A stretch of DNA of 64,000 nucleotides, taken from Streptococcus toyakuensis. GTDB lineage: Bacteria; Bacillota; Bacilli; Lactobacillales; Streptococcaceae. Below the pieces are notes generated by a model. That model did not search any database. It had not been told where the DNA came from and saw nothing but the letters and a program-made list of their open reading frames with translations. The translations under genes and the position numbers were made by a program. This document shows, one piece after another, positions 1 to 8,995 of the stretch. Location of the stretch: assembly GCF_024346585.1 (NCBI RefSeq), contig NZ_AP024523.1, positions 691,001 through 755,000 of the forward strand, in the 5' to 3' direction. Positions within the stretch are counted from its first letter, which is position 1; every line of letters starts with the position of its first letter.

Positions 1-188
1 AGAAATCAGGGGTCTCTATGGCGCGATTTGAAGAAAAATTTGGACGGTCTTTCGATGGACTTTATGGAGAAATCGTCAGAGATTTGGTTCAACAAGGTCT
101 CATGCAAATAGACGGTGATCGCGTGCGCATGACAAAAAGAGGTCTCTTTTTAGGAGACACCATAGCAGAACGATTTATTTTGGAGTAG
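1..188 (+). CDS. hemW: HemW-like radical SAM protein, C-terminal end (partial)
   Basis: An open frame runs in from the left edge and ends at TAG 186-188. It encodes about 61 residues ending in MTKRGLFLGDTIAERFILE. This resembles the winged-helix C-terminus of HemW (the coproporphyrinogen III oxidase-like radical SAM protein linked to heme trafficking), where an 'R-x-T-x-x-G' segment precedes a final helix. The catalytic part lies outside the window, so the name rests on the C-terminal signature and on the acyl-ACP thioesterase that follows it two bases after the stop, an arrangement I recall from streptococci. Confidence 0.6.
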   Translation, partial: KSGVSMARFEEKFGRSFDGLYGEIVRDLVQQGLMQIDGDRVRMTKRGLFLGDTIAERFILE

Positions 189-189
189 A

Positions 190-930
190 ATGATGGGCTT
201 AATTTATCAAATGAACATGAAAATTCCTTTTGATATGGCTGATATGAACGGTCATATCAAGCTTCCAGATGTGATTTTGCTATCCTTGCAAGTTTCAGGG
301 ATGCAGTCTATTGAGTTGGGAGTTAGTGATAAGACTATTTTGGAAGACTATAATCTGGTCTGGATTATCACAGAATACGAAATTGAGGTGGTTCGTTTGC
401 CTCGTTTTGCGGAAGAAATCACCATTGAAACGGAAGCTTTGAGCTACAATCGACTTTTTTGCTACCGTCGCTTTACCATTTATGATGAAGCGGGACAGGA
501 CCTTATCCACATGATGGCGACCTTTGTTCTGATGGACCGAGATAGTCGAAAAGTTCATGCTGTCGAACCTGAGATTGTAGCTCCTTACCAGTCTGATTTT
601 GATAAAAAGCTTATCCGCGGTCCAAAGTATGCAAATCTAGAAGAGCCAATCAGCAAGGATTACCATGTTCGTTTTTACGACTTGGATATGAATGGTCATG
701 TCAATAACAGTAAGTATCTGGACTGGATTTTTGAGGTCATGGGAGCGGACTTTTTGACCCAATATATTCCCAAGAAAATCAACCTCAAGTATGTCAAGGA
801 AGTTCGACCAGGTGGGGTGATTACATCGGCTGTTGAACGGACTGGACTGGAAAGCAAACATGAGATTACAAGCGACGGGGCTACCAATGCCCAAGCTATC
901 ATCACTTGGCAAGAAATGAAGAAGGATTAG
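190..930 (+). CDS. Acyl-ACP thioesterase
   Basis: This 246-residue protein is a double hotdog-fold acyl-ACP thioesterase of the bacterial FatA/FatB-like family, which releases fatty acids from acyl carrier protein in the cytoplasm. The second hotdog domain carries the family's catalytic region, [17 protein letters not shown] around residues 160-175, with the conserved Asn and His. The N-terminal domain has the matching [13 protein letters not shown] segment. GGAG lies just upstream, overlapping the hemW stop, and two ATGs in tandem (190 and 193) are both usable. It follows hemW with a 1-base gap and precedes the HAD phosphatase by 8 bases, so the three probably share a transcript. Confidence 0.88.
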   Translation: MMGLIYQMNMKIPFDMADMNGHIKLPDVILLSLQVSGMQSIELGVSDKTILEDYNLVWIITEYEIEVVRLPRFAEEITIETEALSYNRLFCYRRFTIYDEAGQDLIHMMATFVLMDRDSRKVHAVEPEIVAPYQSDFDKKLIRGPKYANLEEPISKDYHVRFYDLDMNGHVNNSKYLDWIFEVMGADFLTQYIPKKINLKYVKEVRPGGVITSAVERTGLESKHEITSDGATNAQAIITWQEMKKD

Positions 931-938
931 AGAAAAAT

Positions 939-1712
939 ATGAAATATAAAGGCTATTTAATTGATTTAGACGGAACCATTTATAAGGGGAAAGATCGAAT
1001 CCCAGCAGGAGAAGCTTTTGTCCATGAATTGCAAAAGCGGGATATCCCCTATCTTTTTGTGACCAACAATACAACTCGCACTCCAGAGAGTGTTCAGGAG
1101 ATGTTGGCTCAGAATTTTAATATTGATACGCCTCTATCGACTGTCTACACAGCGACTTTGGCGACTATCGACTATATGAATGACTTGGATCTTGAAAAGA
1201 CCGTCTATGTCATCGGAGAAGCCGGGCTCAAGGAAGCCATCAAGGCGGCTGGTTATGTGGAAGACAAGGAAAATCCTGCCTATGTGGTAGTAGGTCTGGA
1301 CTGGCAAGTTGACTATGAAAAATTTGCGACAGCAACTCTAGCTATTCAAAAGGGTGCTCACTTTATCGGAACCAATCCTGACCTCAACATCCCGACAGAA
1401 CGCGGTCTTTTGCCTGGTGCGGGTTCACTGATTACCCTTCTTGAAGTGGCAACACGAGTGAAGCCTGTTTATATAGGGAAACCAAATGCCATCATTATGG
1501 ACAAGGCGGTTGAGCACTTAGGTTTGGAACGTGAAGAATTAATCATGGTTGGGGACAATTACTTGACTGATATTCGAGCTGGGATTGATAATGGCATTCC
1601 AACGCTCTTGGTGACGACAGGTTTTACCAAGGCAGAAGAAGTAGCAGACCTACCAATCGCACCGACTCATGTGGTTTCTAGCCTTGCGGAGTGGAACTTT
1701 GATGAAAACTAA
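939..1712 (+). CDS. NagD-type HAD phosphatase (TIGR01457-like)
   Basis: This 257-residue HAD-superfamily IIA hydrolase has motif [12 protein letters not shown] near the N-terminus, motif [10 protein letters not shown], the NagD-like GKPNAIIM segment and motif [16 protein letters not shown]. These place the nucleophile Asp, its partner Asp and the Mg-binding Asp in the usual order. The fold and length fit the Gram-positive NagD-like subfamily, whose physiological substrates (small phosphorylated metabolites) are poorly defined. I chose the ATG at 939 because translation there begins directly with the [13 protein letters not shown]-terminus; the in-frame ATG at 906 lies inside the upstream gene. 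The 3' end overlaps the next gene by 11 bases, indicating translational coupling. Confidence 0.88.
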   Translation: MKYKGYLIDLDGTIYKGKDRIPAGEAFVHELQKRDIPYLFVTNNTTRTPESVQEMLAQNFNIDTPLSTVYTATLATIDYMNDLDLEKTVYVIGEAGLKEAIKAAGYVEDKENPAYVVVGLDWQVDYEKFATATLAIQKGAHFIGTNPDLNIPTERGLLPGAGSLITLLEVATRVKPVYIGKPNAIIMDKAVEHLGLEREELIMVGDNYLTDIRAGIDNGIPTLLVTTGFTKAEEVADLPIAPTHVVSSLAEWNFDEN

Positions 1713-2319
1713 ACTGACCTTTTGGAGCTCTATGCTCTTTTTCCTCTCCCTCTCAATCCTTTTGACCATTTATTTGGCTTGGATTTTTTATCCTTTGGAG
1801 ATTGAGTGGCTGAACTTGACGGATCGAGTTTATCTAAAACCAGAAACTATTCAGTACAACTTTCATATTTTGATGAATTACCTGACCAATCCTTTTAGTC
1901 AGGTCTTGCAGATGCCAGATTTTCGTTCGTCAGCAGCTGGTCTGCACCACTTTGCGGTGGTCAAGAATCTCTTTCACTTGGTGCAGCTAGTAGCTCTAGT
2001 GACACTACCAAGCTTCTATTTCTTTGCCAATAAGATTGTGAAAAAAGGCTTCTTGTCTCTCTTTTGTAAAAGTCTCCTAGCTCTAGTAGTTTTGCCTTTG
2101 CTGATTGGTCTTGGGGGAGTGTTGATTGGTTTTGACCAATTCTTTACTCTGTTCCATCAAATTCTCTTTGTGGGAGATGATACCTGGCTTTTTGATCCAG
2201 CCAAGGATCCAGTGATTCTGATTTTGCCAGAGACCTTCTTCCTTCATGCCTTCCTTCTCTTTTTTGCCCTCTATGAAAGCTTCTTTGTTTTTCTGTACCT
2301 GAAAAGTCGTAGGAAATAA
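1702..2319 (+). CDS. Integral membrane protein, TIGR01906 family
   Basis: This 205-residue protein starts with a hydrophobic segment at residues 8-30 and has three more strongly hydrophobic stretches, so it is a membrane protein with about four spans. The region between spans 1 and 2 (residues 31-90) is probably outside. It looks like the TIGR01906 family of Firmicute integral membrane proteins, usually found next to a NagD-like HAD phosphatase as here. Function is unknown. The ATG at 1702 overlaps the end of the HAD gene and is preferred over an upstream in-frame ATG inside that gene. Confidence 0.8.
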   Translation: MKTKLTFWSSMLFFLSLSILLTIYLAWIFYPLEIEWLNLTDRVYLKPETIQYNFHILMNYLTNPFSQVLQMPDFRSSAAGLHHFAVVKNLFHLVQLVALVTLPSFYFFANKIVKKGFLSLFCKSLLALVVLPLLIGLGGVLIGFDQFFTLFHQILFVGDDTWLFDPAKDPVILILPETFFLHAFLLFFALYESFFVFLYLKSRRK

Positions 2320-2422
2320 TACTAAAGATGTTCTTATTTTGAGTAAATAAGTTAGGTGTGTGATTCGAAACTATTGTCAAGAGTGAATTAACTAAATCTA
2401 CCTTACCTCAATCGTTCGCAAA

Positions 2423-2457
2423 CAGTCTATTTTTCTTGAAAAAATAGGCTTTTTTTC
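2423..2457 (+). terminator. Intrinsic terminator after the hemW-TIGR01906 cluster
   Basis: An 11-bp AT-rich stem (AGTCTATTTTT pairing with AAAAATAGGCT, one G-T pair) closes a short loop and is followed by seven T residues. It separates the preceding cluster from the spx promoter. Confidence 0.75.
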
Positions 2458-2467
2458 TAAAAATCTC

Positions 2468-2496
2468 TAGTCAAGCGCTTTATTTTTTTGTATAAT
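2468..2496 (+). promoter_or_regulatory. Promoter of the spx operon
   Basis: A TATAAT -10 box at 2491-2496 lies 17 bases after TAGTCA (2468-2473). The start codon of spx follows 35 bases downstream. The -35 matches the consensus at four of six bases. Confidence 0.65.
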
Positions 2497-2530
2497 AGAA
2501 TTAGCAAAGTATAGATAAGAAGAGAAAAGC

Positions 2531-2932
2531 ATGATTACACTATTTCTATCACCGAGCTGTACTTCATGTCGTAAGGCAAAGGCCTGGTTAGAAAAACATA
2601 AGGTGCCCTTTGAGGAACACAATATTATGACCAGTCCCTTAACAAGAAAAGAATTGCAACACATTCTTTCCTTGACCGAAAATGGTACTGATGACATCAT
2701 TTCAACTCGTTCAAAAATTTTTCAAAAATTAGATATTGATGTAGAAAGTATTTCGGTATCGGAATTGCTTCATTTGATTGAGCAGTATCCAAGTCTTTTG
2801 CGTCGTCCAATTATTATTGATGCTAAACGCATGCAGATTGGTTTTAATGAAGATGAGATTCGTGCTTTTCTCCCTCGTAGTTATCGTAAGCAAGAACTAA
2901 AAGAAGCAAGAATGAGAGCTGGTATTAGTTAA
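2531..2932 (+). CDS. spxA: Spx-family RNA polymerase-binding regulator
   Basis: This 133-residue thioredoxin-fold protein of the ArsC/Spx family carries the redox switch CTSC at residues 10-13 ([13 protein letters not shown]), typical of Spx rather than arsenate reductases. Spx proteins bind the C-terminal domain of the RNA polymerase alpha subunit and reprogram transcription under oxidative or thiol stress. The expected acidic/basic C-terminal tail is present ([13 protein letters not shown]). Mitis-group streptococci carry two spx paralogues and I cannot say from sequence alone which one this is. The gene overlaps the next ORF by one base (TAATG), so the two are coupled. Confidence 0.88.
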
Positions 2933-3210
2933 TGAACAAACAGTATAGTTACCCACTAGATTTGTCGTGGAGCACTGAAGAACTTGCTTCAGTGCTTTCT
3001 TTTTTTAATGATGTTGAAGCTGCCTATGAGGGCAAGGTAGAGGCTAAAAAGTTACTGGACTCCTATAAGGGATTCAAGGCGGTCGTGCCAAGCAAGAGCG
3101 AAGAGAAACGTTTGGGGCGAGAATTTGAAACGGTCAGTGGCTATTCGCTTTACCGAGCAGTACAGGCTGCCAAGGAAAAAGGGGAAGGAAAGATTTCTCT
3201 TGGAAAGTAA
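2932..3210 (+). CDS. UPF0223 family protein
   Basis: This 92-residue cytoplasmic protein begins [17 protein letters not shown] and matches my memory of the UPF0223 family (B. subtilis YktA type), small alpha-helical proteins of unknown function common in Firmicutes. It has no signal peptide or membrane segment. It is translationally coupled to spx upstream and overlaps the inositol-phosphatase-like gene downstream by 11 bases; this three-gene order is shared by streptococci. Confidence 0.82.
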
Positions 3211-3973
3211 GTTTGAATTTGCCAAAGAGCTTGTCAAGAAAGCAGGCCAGTACATCCTTGACCACATGCAGGAAGACTTGTGTGTTGAGATCAAGTCCTC
3301 TCCAACAGATTTGGTGACCAGACTGGACAAGGAAGTTCAGGAGCTATTGGTTGGTGAGATTTTGTCTCGTTATCCTGAGGATAAGATTTGTGCTGAGGAG
3401 GGCTGTTTGCGTGCTTCGGTTCAAGAGGGCAAGGTTTGGGTTATTGATCCCATTGATGGGACCAATAATTTTGTCGCCCAGCAGGAAGATTTTGCTGTTA
3501 TGATGGCTTATTTTGAAAATGGTCAGGGGCAGTTTGGACTGATTTATGATGTGGTCAAAGGGGATTGTTATCACGGTGGTGGTACCTTTCCAGTTTATCT
3601 AAATAATAAGCCCCTAGCTCCCTTTAAAGCAAAACCCCTTGGAGATTTTCTCATTGCAGGAAATAGTGGTATGCTAGAAACCAATGAATGGGGACTGGCT
3701 GATTTGAGTCGAGCCGTACTAGGTGTACGTGTCTATGGGAGTGCGGCCATTAGTTTTGCCAAGATTTTATCAGGGCGTTTGTTGACCTATGTCACTTATC
3801 TGCAACCATGGGATTATGCTGCGGCTAGTATTTTAGGGGAAAGTCTGGGCTATGAGGTTGTGACTCTTTCTGGTGAAGCTCCTGATTTTCAAACCAGACA
3901 ACCGGTCATGATGCTACCTCTTGAGATGCAGGAGGAAATTCAGTCCTATATTTACGAAAGGAAAAGAACTTAA
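3200..3973 (+). CDS. Inositol monophosphatase family protein
   Basis: The frame encodes 257 residues with the metal-binding signatures of the IMPase/FBPase/CysQ superfamily: [28 protein letters not shown] and, near the C-terminus, [17 protein letters not shown]. It should be a Mg-dependent sugar- or nucleotide-phosphate phosphatase; the natural substrate in streptococci is not established. I place the start at TTG 3200 because GGAAGGA lies about 10 bases upstream and the protein then begins at the conserved [12 protein letters not shown] helix. An in-frame ATG at 3125 lies deep in the UPF0223 gene and would add a sequence unlike the family. Confidence 0.85.
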
Positions 3974-5278
3974 ATGCAATTTCCAGAAGGATTTGTTGAA
4001 AAATATGAAGAGATACTAGGAGATGAGGCAAGAGATTTTCTTGCCTCTTTTGAGGAGGAAGCGGTTTCGGCCTTTCGGGTCAATCCCTTAAAAGAAGAGC
4101 AACTTTCCTTTTCTGATGCCATTCCTCAAACCCCTTGGGGACACTATGGGAAGGTTTCAGGTAAATCGCCTGAGCATGCTACAGGTTTAGTATATTCGCA
4201 AGAACCCGCTGCTCAAATGGTGGCTCAGGTAGCCCAGCCTAGTCCTGGAATGAAGGTTTTGGATTTGGCCGCTGCACCGGGTGGTAAATCAACTCAATTA
4301 GCAGCCTATCTAGCAGGGGAAGGGCTTCTTGTTTCCAATGAAATTTCAAGCAAACGGGCTAAGATTTTAGTAGAAAACATGGAGCGCTTTGGAGCGACAA
4401 ATGTCGTGGTGACCAATGAATCTGCTGACCGTTTGTCCAAGGTCTTTAAAGGCTATTTTGACCTCATTGTCCTAGATGCCCCTTGCTCAGGGGAAGGGAT
4501 GTTCCGTAAGCAACCAGATGCTATGGACTATTGGAGCCTTGATTATCCGAGCCAATGTGCTAGCTTGCAAAGAGAAATTCTAGAGGATGCGGTAACCATG
4601 CTAGCTGAAGGTGGTCGTCTGGTTTATTCGACCTGTACCTGGGCACCCGAGGAAAACGAAGAGATCGTCAATTGGTTGCTGGAAGAGTATGATTTTGACT
4701 TGTTACCAGTTGATCATATCAATGGAATGGTAGCTGGTATTGACCTGCCAGAAACGGCTCGTATGTACCCACATCATTTTAAGGGAGAGGGGCAGTTTGT
4801 AGCTCATCTACAGTTTAAGGGTGACAATCCAGCTCCTAAATTTAAGGCAAGTAAGAGCAATCTCAGCCGAGAACAAGTTGTCTTGTGGCAGGAATTTGCC
4901 CAAAACCACTTGATAGTTAATCTACCGGGTATCTTGCAGACTTTTGGTGACCAACTCTATCTCCTGCCAGAACTTTTGCCAGATTTAGGGAAACTCAAGA
5001 TTGCTCGGAATGGCCTGCATCTGGGCACTTTTAAGAAGAAACGCTTTGAGCCTAGTTTTGCTCTTGGTCTAGCCTTGAAACCGAGTCAGGTCAAGCAGTC
5101 GGTTGAAATTGACCAAGAATCGTTTGTAAAGTATGCCGCTGGAGAAACTGTTCAGCTGGCGGAAAGTCTGCCAAATGGTTGGTACCAAGTTTTGGTTCAA
5201 GGCAATGGTTTGGGCTTTGCTAAGGTGACTGGAAATGTTTTGAAAAATTATTTTCCAAAAGGCCTCAGATTCAAGTGA
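3974..5278 (+). CDS. rsmF: RsmF-like 16S rRNA (cytosine-5) methyltransferase
   Basis: This 434-residue protein belongs to the NOL1/NOP2/Sun family of RNA m5C methyltransferases. Visible motifs are the SAM-binding VLDLAAAPGGKSTQ, motif IV DAPCSGEGMFRK with the product-release Cys, and motif VI VYSTCTWAPEENE with the catalytic TC. A C-terminal PUA-like domain (about residues 290-434) fits Gram-positive RsmF-type enzymes, which modify 16S rRNA. The ATG immediately follows the stop of the previous gene, so it is probably the last gene of the spx transcript. Confidence 0.87.
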   Translation: MQFPEGFVEKYEEILGDEARDFLASFEEEAVSAFRVNPLKEEQLSFSDAIPQTPWGHYGKVSGKSPEHATGLVYSQEPAAQMVAQVAQPSPGMKVLDLAAAPGGKSTQLAAYLAGEGLLVSNEISSKRAKILVENMERFGATNVVVTNESADRLSKVFKGYFDLIVLDAPCSGEGMFRKQPDAMDYWSLDYPSQCASLQREILEDAVTMLAEGGRLVYSTCTWAPEENEEIVNWLLEEYDFDLLPVDHINGMVAGIDLPETARMYPHHFKGEGQFVAHLQFKGDNPAPKFKASKSNLSREQVVLWQEFAQNHLIVNLPGILQTFGDQLYLLPELLPDLGKLKIARNGLHLGTFKKKRFEPSFALGLALKPSQVKQSVEIDQESFVKYAAGETVQLAESLPNGWYQVLVQGNGLGFAKVTGNVLKNYFPKGLRFK

Positions 5279-5284
5279 AAATGC

Positions 5285-5313
5285 TAGTCAAAGTAGCTTG
5301 TCTATGTTATAGT
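5285..5313 (+). promoter_or_regulatory. Promoter of the pst operon
   Basis: TAGTCA (5285-5290) lies 17 bases before TATAGT (5308-5313), and TG two bases before the -10 makes it an extended -10 promoter. The expected transcription start falls about 185 bases upstream of pstS, giving a long AT-rich leader. I cannot identify a PnpR/PhoP operator with certainty; TTTCA repeats at 5329-5347 are candidates. Confidence 0.55.
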
Positions 5314-5319
5314 GGAAGT

Positions 5320-5430
5320 ATGAATTTTTTTCAAATTGTCTTTCATTTTAAGTCAAAATTGGTGGAGACGGCAAGTGAGCAAATTTCTAGTAAAATTAAG
5401 CTATCAACTTCAGTTTGCTCTCAATTTTAA
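5320..5430 (+). CDS. Possible 36-residue leader ORF upstream of pstS
   Basis: ATG at 5320 opens a 36-codon frame ending TAA at 5428-5430. The product would begin MNFFQIVFHFKSK. There is no well-placed ribosome binding site, but the ATG lies only six bases after the TATAGT box, so the mRNA could be nearly leaderless. It may equally be noncoding leader sequence. A GAGCAAA/TTTGCTC inverted repeat lies within it. Confidence 0.25.
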   Translation: MNFFQIVFHFKSKLVETASEQISSKIKLSTSVCSQF

Positions 5431-5499
5431 AAAAGAAAAACATAAAAAAATAGTTGAAAAAATTCACAGCATTCACCATTATTTTCAAGGAGAAAAACA

Positions 5500-6378
5500 G
5501 TGAAAAAAAGGAAAAAACTCGCTTTATCCCTTGCAGCTCTTTTGCTGGCAGGTTCTTTGGCGGGATGTGCTAGCTGGATTGATCGTGGAGAATCCATGAC
5601 AGCTGTTGGCTCAACGGCTCTTCAGCCCTTGGTCGAAGCAGCAGCAGATGAATTTGGCTCTATGCACGTTGGAAAAACAGTCAACATCCAAGGTGGAGGA
5701 TCTGGTACAGGTCTGTCTCAGGTTCAGTCTGGAGCCGTTGATGTAGGAAATTCAGACGTATTTGCCGAGGAAAAAGACGGTATCAACGCCTCCGCTCTAG
5801 TGGACCACAAGGTTGCCGTAGCGGGCTTGGCAGTGATTGTGAACAAGGAAGTTGATGTTGAAAATCTGACAACTGAACAACTCCGTAGCATCTTCACAGG
5901 TAAAGTAACCAACTGGAAAGAAGTCGGTGGGAAAGACCTAGCCATTTCCATTATCAACCGCGCGGCAAGTTCTGGTTCTCGTGCAACCTTTGATAGTGTT
6001 ATCATGGATGGTCAATCTGCCGTGCAGAGTCAAGAACAGGATTCAAATGGGATGGTCAAAAACATTGTTTCCCAGACCCCAGGAGCCATTTCTTACCTAG
6101 CCTTTGCCTATGTGGATGACTCAGTTAAACGCATGAAATTGAACGGCTATGAGCCGATTGCAGAAAATGTTACAAGCAATAACTGGCCTTTGTGGTCTTA
6201 TGAACACATGTACACCCTAGGTCAACCAAATGAATTGGTGGCAGAATTTCTCAACTTTGTCCTCTCAGATGAAGCGCAAAGTGGAATCGTTAAGGGGATG
6301 GGCTATATTTCTGTCAAGGAAATGAAGGTTGAAAAAGATGCTGTAGGAACGGTGACAGCACTAGAAGGGAGTCACTAA
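5500..6378 (+). CDS. pstS: Phosphate ABC transporter, substrate-binding lipoprotein PstS
   Basis: This 292-residue lipoprotein has a basic N-terminus, a hydrophobic signal and the lipobox LAGC with Cys at residue 23. After processing it is anchored outside the membrane and captures inorganic phosphate. The phosphate-loop segments [21 protein letters not shown] and [11 protein letters not shown] are characteristic of PstS. The GTG start at 5500 is preceded by AAGGAG. It is the first gene of pstS-pstC-pstA-pstB-pstB-phoU and overlaps pstC by one base (TAATG). Confidence 0.95.
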   Translation: MKKRKKLALSLAALLLAGSLAGCASWIDRGESMTAVGSTALQPLVEAAADEFGSMHVGKTVNIQGGGSGTGLSQVQSGAVDVGNSDVFAEEKDGINASALVDHKVAVAGLAVIVNKEVDVENLTTEQLRSIFTGKVTNWKEVGGKDLAISIINRAASSGSRATFDSVIMDGQSAVQSQEQDSNGMVKNIVSQTPGAISYLAFAYVDDSVKRMKLNGYEPIAENVTSNNWPLWSYEHMYTLGQPNELVAEFLNFVLSDEAQSGIVKGMGYISVKEMKVEKDAVGTVTALEGSH

Positions 6379-7295
6379 TGAATCAAGAAGAATTAGCTAA
6401 AAAATTACTTTCTCCCTCAAAGAACTCTCGTCTAGAGAAACTAGGAAAAGGCTTGACCTTTGCCTGCCTGTCTTTGATTGTCATCATTGTGGCTATGATT
6501 TTGATTTTCGTAGCCCAAAAAGGTTTGTCGACCTTCTTTGTAAATGGGGTTAATATCTTTGATTTCCTCTTTGGACAAACTTGGAATCCTTCAGGTAAAC
6601 AATTTGGTGCGCTTCCAATGATTTTGGGTTCCTTTATTGTCACAATCCTATCAGCCCTTATCGCAACTCCTTTTGCCATTGGTGCGGCAGTCTTTATGAC
6701 TGAAGTCTCACCAAAAGGTGCTAGAATCTTGCAACCAGCTATTGAATTGCTGGTCGGAATTCCTTCCGTCGTGTATGGATTTATCGGTTTGCAGGTCGTA
6801 GTTCCTTTTGTCCGTAGTATCTTTGGTGGAACTGGTTTTGGGATTTTGTCAGGGATTTTCGTTCTCTTTGTCATGATTTTACCGACGGTAACCTTTATGA
6901 CAACGGACAGCTTGCGTGCGGTGCCTCGTCACTACCGCGAAGCTAGTTTGGCTATGGGGGCCACTCGCTGGCAAACCATCTGGCGCGTGACCTTGAAGGC
7001 AGCGCGTTCAGGGATTTTCACCGCAGTAGTCTTTGGGATGGCGCGTGCCTTTGGAGAGGCTCTGGCCATTCAGATGGTGGTCGGAAACTCAGCCGTCGTC
7101 CCAACTTCATTGACAACACCTGCTGCAACCTTGACCTCTGTTTTGACCATGGGTATCGGAAATACCGTTATGGGAACAGTTGACAATAACGTTCTCTGGT
7201 CCTTGGCCTTAGTCTTGCTCTTGATGAGTTTGGCCTTCAACAGTGTGATTAAATTGATTACGAAAGAAAGAGGAAAGAAAAACTATGCACGCTAA
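6378..7295 (+). CDS. pstC: Phosphate ABC transporter permease PstC
   Basis: This 305-residue inner-membrane permease has about six membrane spans. The EAA loop that docks on the ATPase is visible as YREASLAMGATRWQTIWRV around residue 190. It pairs with PstA to form the phosphate channel. The start codon overlaps the pstS stop and the end overlaps the pstA start by 11 bases. Confidence 0.94.
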   Translation: MNQEELAKKLLSPSKNSRLEKLGKGLTFACLSLIVIIVAMILIFVAQKGLSTFFVNGVNIFDFLFGQTWNPSGKQFGALPMILGSFIVTILSALIATPFAIGAAVFMTEVSPKGARILQPAIELLVGIPSVVYGFIGLQVVVPFVRSIFGGTGFGILSGIFVLFVMILPTVTFMTTDSLRAVPRHYREASLAMGATRWQTIWRVTLKAARSGIFTAVVFGMARAFGEALAIQMVVGNSAVVPTSLTTPAATLTSVLTMGIGNTVMGTVDNNVLWSLALVLLLMSLAFNSVIKLITKERGKKNYAR

Positions 7296-8169
7296 GAAAT
7301 TAGATAAAATTGCAACAGCTGTCCTCTACTCAATTGCAGGAATTATCGTTGCCATCTTGGCATCCTTGATTCTTTATATCTTGGTTCGTGGTTTGCCCCA
7401 CATATCTTGGTCTTTCTTGACTGGCAAATCATCTTCTTACCAAGCAGGCGGAGGGATTGGAATTCAGCTCTATAATTCCTTCTTCCTTCTGGTTATTACC
7501 TTGATTATCTCTGTTCCCTTGTCTATGGGGGCTGGGATTTTCCTAGCTGAATATGCCAAAAAAGGTCCGGTGACAAACTTTGTCAGAACCTGTATTGAAA
7601 TCTTGTCTTCACTGCCATCTGTGGTTGTAGGTCTCTTTGGATACTTAATCTTTGTAGTTCAGTTTGAGTATGGATTTTCAATCATTTCAGGTGCCTTGGC
7701 CTTGACAGTCTTTAACTTGCCTCAGATGACTCGTAATGTCGAGGACAGTTTGAAACACGTTCACCATACGCAACGTGAAGCTGGTTTAGCCCTTGGAATT
7801 TCTCGTTGGGAGACAGTTGTCCATGTGGTCATTCCAGAAGCTCTTCCAGGTATTGTGACTGGGGTCGTCTTGGCCTCTGGTCGTATCTTTGGTGAGGCGG
7901 CTGCTCTTATCTATACAGCAGGGCAATCCGCTCCAGCCCTTGACTGGTCTAATTGGAATATTCTCAGTGTGACTAGCCCAATCTCTATCTTCCGTCAAGC
8001 AGAAACCTTGGCTGTCCACATTTGGAAAGTCAATAGTGAAGGTACTATTCCTGATGGAACTATTGTATCAGCAGGTTCTGCAGCCGTGCTCCTCATCTTT
8101 ATCCTCATCTTTAACTTTGGAGCACGTAAACTCGGAAGCTACTTACACAAGAAATTAACCGCTGCCTAA
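7285..8169 (+). CDS. pstA: Phosphate ABC transporter permease PstA
   Basis: This 294-residue membrane protein with about six spans has the EAA loop QREAGLALGISRWETVVHV near residue 165. It forms the second half of the phosphate permease with PstC. The extracytoplasmic loop between spans 1 and 2 is short and the C-terminus ends in a basic tail. The ATG at 7285 overlaps the pstC 3' end. Confidence 0.94.
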   Translation: MHAKKLDKIATAVLYSIAGIIVAILASLILYILVRGLPHISWSFLTGKSSSYQAGGGIGIQLYNSFFLLVITLIISVPLSMGAGIFLAEYAKKGPVTNFVRTCIEILSSLPSVVVGLFGYLIFVVQFEYGFSIISGALALTVFNLPQMTRNVEDSLKHVHHTQREAGLALGISRWETVVHVVIPEALPGIVTGVVLASGRIFGEAAALIYTAGQSAPALDWSNWNILSVTSPISIFRQAETLAVHIWKVNSEGTIPDGTIVSAGSAAVLLIFILIFNFGARKLGSYLHKKLTAA

Positions 8170-8179
8170 AGGAGAAGCC

Positions 8180-8983
8180 ATGTCAAATTATAATTGGGAT
8201 GAAAAGCATATCATCACCTTTCCTGAAGAGAAAGTGGCCCTCTCTACTAAGGATTTACATGTTTACTACGGTAAAAATGAATCCATCAAGGGCATCGATA
8301 TGCAATTTGAAAAAAATAAAATTACAGCCTTAATTGGCCCTTCTGGTTCAGGTAAATCAACCTACCTTCGCAGTCTCAATCGAATGAATGATACCATTGA
8401 TATTGCCAAGGTGACAGGGCAAATACTCTACCAAGGGATTGATGTCAACCGCCCAGAAATCAATGTCTATGAGATGCGAAAGCACATTGGAATGGTCTTC
8501 CAACGCCCAAATCCCTTTGCCAAGTCTATCTACCGCAATATCACTTTTGCCCATGAACGTGCAGGGGTTAAGGACAAGCAAGTCTTGGATGAAATTGTGG
8601 AAACTTCTCTTCGTCAAGCTGCCCTTTGGGATCAGGTCAAAGACGATTTGCACAAGTCAGCCTTGACCTTATCAGGTGGTCAGCAACAGCGTCTCTGTAT
8701 CGCTCGTGCTATTTCCGTGAAACCAGATATTCTCTTGATGGATGAACCAGCGTCAGCTTTGGATCCGATTGCGACAGCCCAGTTGGAAGAAACCATGTTG
8801 GAGTTGAAAAAAGACTTTACCATCATCATCGTGACCCACAGTATGCAGCAGGCTGCGCGTGCTAGTGACTACACAGGATTTTTCTACTTGGGTGATTTGA
8901 TCGAGTACGATAAGACCTCTAATATTTTCCAAAATGCTAAACTACAGTCAACCAATGACTATGTAACAGGACACTTTGGATAG
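8180..8983 (+). CDS. pstB: Phosphate ABC transporter ATPase PstB (first copy)
   Basis: This 267-residue ATPase has a Walker A motif GPSGSGKST, the signature LSGGQQQR, the Walker B ILLMDEPASALDP and a canonical H-loop (IVTHSMQQA). It energises phosphate import through PstC/PstA. GGAGAAG precedes the ATG. Streptococci often carry two adjacent pstB genes; this one has a full set of catalytic residues, in contrast to the next copy. Confidence 0.94.
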   Translation: MSNYNWDEKHIITFPEEKVALSTKDLHVYYGKNESIKGIDMQFEKNKITALIGPSGSGKSTYLRSLNRMNDTIDIAKVTGQILYQGIDVNRPEINVYEMRKHIGMVFQRPNPFAKSIYRNITFAHERAGVKDKQVLDEIVETSLRQAALWDQVKDDLHKSALTLSGGQQQRLCIARAISVKPDILLMDEPASALDPIATAQLEETMLELKKDFTIIIVTHSMQQAARASDYTGFFYLGDLIEYDKTSNIFQNAKLQSTNDYVTGHFG

Positions 8984-8995
8984 AAAGGAAACAGT

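Noticed and set aside
2320-2422. Possible tRNA or small ORF after the TIGR01906 gene
   Set aside because: A GATTCGAAAC block recalls a T-loop, but no acceptor, D or anticodon stems can be built around it, and frames are short.
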